Assembly: GCA_030839105.1 (NCBI GenBank)
Contig: JAUZEI010000265.1
Location: 1-6,324, forward strand
Direction: 5' to 3'
Length of the DNA stretch: 6,324 nucleotides
Source of the DNA: Actinomycetota bacterium
GTDB lineage: Bacteria; Actinomycetota; Acidimicrobiia; IMCC26256; PALSA-610
This document shows positions 5,719-6,324 of the stretch, piece by piece. The position numbers were made by a program, and so were the translations under genes. Every line of letters begins with the position of its first letter. Position 1 is the stretch's first letter. The notes beneath the pieces were generated by a model. It did no database searches. It worked only from the letters and a program-made list of their open reading frames with translations, and had not been told where the DNA came from.

Positions 5719-5751
5719 CACGAGTGAACGGGACTTGAACGACGCCCGAAC
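5719..5751 (-). promoter_or_regulatory. PHO box: three 11-nt direct repeat units upstream of pstS
   Basis: Reading toward pstS, three consecutive units begin with GTTCGGG, GTTCAAG and GTTCACT. Each is followed by 4 less conserved bases, so GTTC recurs at exactly 11-base steps (first bases at 5751, 5740 and 5729). PhoP of Streptomyces and RegX3 of mycobacteria bind 11-nt direct repeats whose first 7 bases approximate GTTCACC. Position in front of pstS and phase both fit. It should activate pstSCA under phosphate limitation. Confidence 0.8.
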
Positions 5752-5761
5752 AGTCGGGGCG
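5743..5761. terminator. Hairpin after phoU overlapping the PHO box
   Basis: CGCCCGA (5743-5749) and TCGGGGCG (5754-5761) pair with one bulged base around the loop ACAG, 18 bases past the phoU stop. It could terminate or process the phoU transcript. It has no T-tract and overlaps the first PHO-box unit, so the terminator role is tentative. Confidence 0.3.
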
Positions 5762-5778
5762 CCGTGGCCGCGAAGCGC

Positions 5779-6324
5779 CTACACCAACTCGACGTCGCCC
5801 GGAAGTTGCCCGGTGATCATGAACTCGACCCACCGCCCGATCATCACCGCATGGTCGGCGGCCCGCTCGTAGTCGCGCCCGACGAACGCGAGCTGGACGG
5901 CCATCTGCAGCACGCCTTCGTCCGTCGACTCGCCGGCGAAGCCCGCGAAGATTGCACGGAAGAGTTCCTTTTGCAGGTCGTCCATGACGTCGTCCATGTC
6001 GGGGAGCGCCGATGCGATCGCTTCGTCGGTGTCGGCGAAGGCGTCGACCGCCAGATGCGTCTGGACGCTGGCCTGGGCCCCCATCCGTTCGATGATCCCT
6101 CGGATGCGCGGGGGCAGCTCCCGGGGATACAGGCGCCGGGTCGCACGCGCGACGTTGCGCATGAGGCCGCCGGTCAGCTCGATCTCGTGCAGGATGCGCA
6201 ACACCGCGAGCATGGCTCTGAGGTCGGAGGCCATGGGCTGTTGGAGCGCGAAGAGTTGGTAGACGCGGTGCTCGATTCCGAGCACCCGCTCCTTGATCTC
6301 GCGGTGGGCGTCGTAAATCTCGTC
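5779..6324 (-). CDS. phoU: Phosphate signalling protein PhoU (partial, N-terminus beyond window)
   Basis: A cytoplasmic regulator that connects the Pst transporter to the phosphate two-component system and normally represses the Pho response when phosphate is plentiful. The 181 visible residues lack roughly the first 40 of a family that is usually 215-240 long. The frame runs open to the window edge, and the GTG at 6285 is internal to the protein. The fold of two three-helix bundles is recognisable from LFALQQPMASDLRAMLAVLR in the first half and FVGRDYERAADHAVMIGRWVEFMITG in the second. The second metal motif ExxxD (ERAAD) is intact. The matching site in the first half reads EIELTGG, with Gly where most relatives have Asp. 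It lies upstream of pstS on the same strand with a 146-base gap holding the PHO box, so pstSCA can be expressed separately from phoU. Confidence 0.93.
   Translation of the reverse strand, partial: DEIYDAHREIKERVLGIEHRVYQLFALQQPMASDLRAMLAVLRILHEIELTGGLMRNVARATRRLYPRELPPRIRGIIERMGAQASVQTHLAVDAFADTDEAIASALPDMDDVMDDLQKELFRAIFAGFAGESTDEGVLQMAVQLAFVGRDYERAADHAVMIGRWVEFMITGQLPGDVELV

Noticed and set aside
5645..5833. Upstream extension of the pstS frame
   Set aside because: It would overlap the end of phoU, cover the PHO box and leader, and place the lipoprotein signal deep inside the protein.

Overview
The window reads as high-GC actinobacterial chromosome. The evidence is a WhiB-family Fe-S regulator (a family essentially restricted to Actinobacteria), an F420-type luciferase-like oxidoreductase, GTG starts, and an actinobacterial-style PHO box. 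Acidimicrobiia would fit, but that is a guess from overall gene flavour. I see no mobile element, CRISPR array, tRNA or rRNA. All genes look intact, apart from two that run off the window edges.

Left part (1-1737): a glutamate formimidoyltransferase-like gene (minus strand, C-terminus cut by the window edge) is divergent from an F420-dependent LLM-class oxidoreductase (plus strand). The 97-base gap between them carries a TANNNT hexamer exactly 7 bases before each start codon and no convincing Shine-Dalgarno (SD) sequence. Both genes may therefore be read from leaderless mRNAs.

Middle part (1738-2662): the oxidoreductase converges on a small whiB gene (minus strand) across a 9-bp hairpin. A 286-base non-coding stretch then separates whiB from a divergent 89-residue protein of unknown function. 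That stretch holds the strong whiB SD, a small hairpin with a GUAA loop, a TGACGAAA direct repeat and an imperfect 18-bp direct repeat. The unknown gene converges on pstA.

Right part (2663-6324): this is a phosphate-acquisition locus on the minus strand, read right to left as phoU (N-terminus cut by the window edge), pstS, pstC, pstA. PstS is a lipoprotein that captures phosphate outside the membrane. PstC and PstA form the membrane channel of the ABC importer. PhoU links transporter state to phosphate signalling. The phoU-pstS gap contains three GTTC-headed 11-nt direct repeats in perfect phase, the hallmark of a PhoP/RegX3 PHO box, followed by a plausible -10. The ATPase gene pstB is not downstream of pstA and must lie outside the window.

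I found no clearly new biological system. The points most worth a second look are the PHO box with its overlapping hairpin, the missing pstB, a PhoU that has lost the Asp of one metal motif, and the paired leaderless-looking promoters.
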